DNA of 6,345 nucleotides, from NCBI GenBank assembly GCA_934725345.1, contig CAKVBG010000057.1:1-6345 (forward strand). The letters are read 5' to 3'. Below, piece after piece: positions 5,137 through 6,345 of the stretch. The notes beneath the pieces were generated by a model that saw only the letters and a program-made list of their open reading frames with translations, ran no database searches and was not told where the DNA came from. Positions within the stretch are counted from its first letter, which is position 1; every line of letters starts with the position of its first letter. This stretch comes from an uncultured Eubacteriales bacterium. GTDB lineage: Bacteria; Bacillota; Clostridia; Oscillospirales; Acutalibacteraceae. The translations under genes and the position numbers were made by a program.

Positions 5137-6345
5137 TTAGATTTTGCCATATTTTTGGTAGATAAACTCATTATATTCATTTTTCAGCACCTGAGAGAAG
5201 TCTTCACTGTTAAAATCATTTTCTACTCTCTTATCAATACGTTTTCTTATGTGTACAGATGCAGTTTCGCGAAATGAGGAGTATATAAAGTACTTATTTC
5301 CATTTATTAATATCCGCGGGAGGTCTTTGATTAGTGAATCGGGTGAAATTGGCGAAACAAGTCGATTAGGGTACAATAAGAGATTACCATTCCGATAGCT
5401 ATCATTACGGATCGCAGATTCTACTTGACGATAAAAATTACGTGAAGCATTAGCGTACCTCATCGGATAGGCATAGTCATAGTCATAGTAATTTTTGAAG
5501 AAATTTTCCATTTGTTCTGAAAAAACAAGTGCACTAGACGAAGGATCTTTTTCGCATGATTCCATAAACTTTTCTTTTTCTTTTGTTGAGAAGTTTTTGT
5601 ATATATCCATGTACTTTCCTAAAATCCATGAACACATATGCAAATAATATTTGCCAACATAATGATCTAGCCGATTTTCTGGAATTTCTATCTTTTTGAT
5701 ATGATTCAACTTAACGTCAACTGTTTCGGGGTAGTATATGTTGTAATCTTCAATAAATGAATCCGCAAATTTTTGGTATTTCGTATTTATTTCTGAATGC
5801 ATTTCGTTTATTTCTTTATCTGTAAATAACTTTTTTTCTGCTAGAATAGCGGCACCATAAATAGCATGATATGGAATGTGTCGAGAACTTGCTTTAGATG
5901 TTGGTACAGGTGGACGTGTAGGTATCAGTTTTGAATAGCAAATTGATACAACATCATCCCAATTGTTTCTATAGTAGGGTAAAGAATCTTCCAAGTATTT
6001 ATTTAAAGCTTCCTCTGTTTGAACGGGAAGTGTTTCTGTTAAGTATTTATAACTTATAAAACCCTTTGATCCAGAATTCTCATACCTAGAAAAACTTTCT
6101 AGATAGTGTGCTACCATTGAAGGGTCAAGTTTTCCCCGAGATTCAGGAGTCAATTGGCCTAAATTGTCATGAACGAATACAATGAGTTCTTCTCTATCAA
6201 CAATAGAATAGTATTCTTCAAGTTCCTTAAGTGACCTGTTTAGTAATTCCTTATACAATCTTACAAGGTTTCTCTTAAAGATTGACGATACAAGTTTTAT
6301 TTTAGCGGGCTGTGGAGAATTGTTAATAGCCTCTGGGAGTGGGGG
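5137..6345 (-). CDS. Paralogue of the neighbouring large exported protein, N-terminus outside the window
   Basis: Not recognised as a known family. The frame has no stop from the right edge to the TAA at 5137, so the visible 402 codons are the 3' part of a longer gene. A TTG at 6258 could be read as a start (373 aa), but it has no good ribosome binding site, and the 29 codons before it continue as a Pro-rich, then basic stretch like the spacer that precedes the first globular part of the downstream protein. Counting from 6258, blocks shared with that protein appear in the same order: LKELEEYY (10-17), AHYLESF (50-56), YGAAIL with a following EI (134-150), EIPENRLDHY (191-200) and KDLPRILI (311-318), ending EYNEFI (361-366). 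It lacks the long disordered C-terminal tail and the mid-protein acidic linker; a short Pro stretch (113-119) lies elsewhere. Composition is rich in Tyr, Lys and Glu, and the protein is probably helical. Whether it carries a double-glycine leader cannot be seen. Confidence 0.8.
   Translation of the reverse strand, partial: PPLPEAINNSPQPAKIKLVSSIFKRNLVRLYKELLNRSLKELEEYYSIVDREELIVFVHDNLGQLTPESRGKLDPSMVAHYLESFSRYENSGSKGFISYKYLTETLPVQTEEALNKYLEDSLPYYRNNWDDVVSICYSKLIPTRPPVPTSKASSRHIPYHAIYGAAILAEKKLFTDKEINEMHSEINTKYQKFADSFIEDYNIYYPETVDVKLNHIKKIEIPENRLDHYVGKYYLHMCSWILGKYMDIYKNFSTKEKEKFMESCEKDPSSSALVFSEQMENFFKNYYDYDYAYPMRYANASRNFYRQVESAIRNDSYRNGNLLLYPNRLVSPISPDSLIKDLPRILINGNKYFIYSSFRETASVHIRKRIDKRVENDFNSEDFSQVLKNEYNEFIYQKYGKI

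Noticed and set aside
1..6345. CRISPR array, insertion sequence or phage genes
   Set aside because: There are no regularly spaced identical repeats, no transposase- or integrase-like protein, and no terminal inverted repeats. The tRNA pair has no flanking integrase gene in view.

Overview
The window looks like chromosome of an AT-rich, low-GC Gram-positive bacterium, most likely a member of the Clostridia near the Oscillospirales/Ruminococcaceae. This rests on strong GGAGG-type ribosome binding sites, a TTG start, a DacF-like D-Ala-D-Ala carboxypeptidase with a C-terminal anchor, and a short S1-domain protein of the type I recall from that group. The lineage call is from memory of families, not from a search.

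Layout. Positions 1-171 (minus strand) hold two serine tRNA genes 7 nt apart: tRNA-Ser(TGA), complete with an encoded CCA, then tRNA-Ser(GCT), cut by the left edge. They share a strong sigma-A-like promoter at 189-218. Facing the other way are two housekeeping genes on the plus strand: a penicillin-binding-protein-type carboxypeptidase (323-1651) and an S1 RNA-binding protein (1718-2674), the latter with its own promoter candidate. A hairpin followed by a T-run at 2680-2718 closes this unit and lies between convergent genes.

The right half, on the minus strand, is the unusual part. It encodes two large proteins that I cannot assign to a known family. The downstream gene (2727-4958, 743 aa) begins with a 47-residue leader that fits the double-glycine consensus of bacteriocin/C39-peptidase export (L at -12, E at -8, L at -7, I at -4, GG). 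This is followed at once by a Sec-signal-like hydrophobic stretch, a second membrane segment, two globular segments, and long Pro/Gln/acidic linkers ending in a Ser/Asp/Glu tail. The upstream gene (5137 to beyond 6345) has no stop before the right edge, so its N-terminus is missing. Its visible part shares ordered sequence blocks with the 743-aa protein, so the two appear to be divergent paralogues.

Working hypothesis: the pair are members of an expanded family of large exported or surface proteins of a host-associated clostridium, delivered through a double-glycine leader. The paralogy and the leader motif can be read in the sequence. The export route and any host-directed role are inference.
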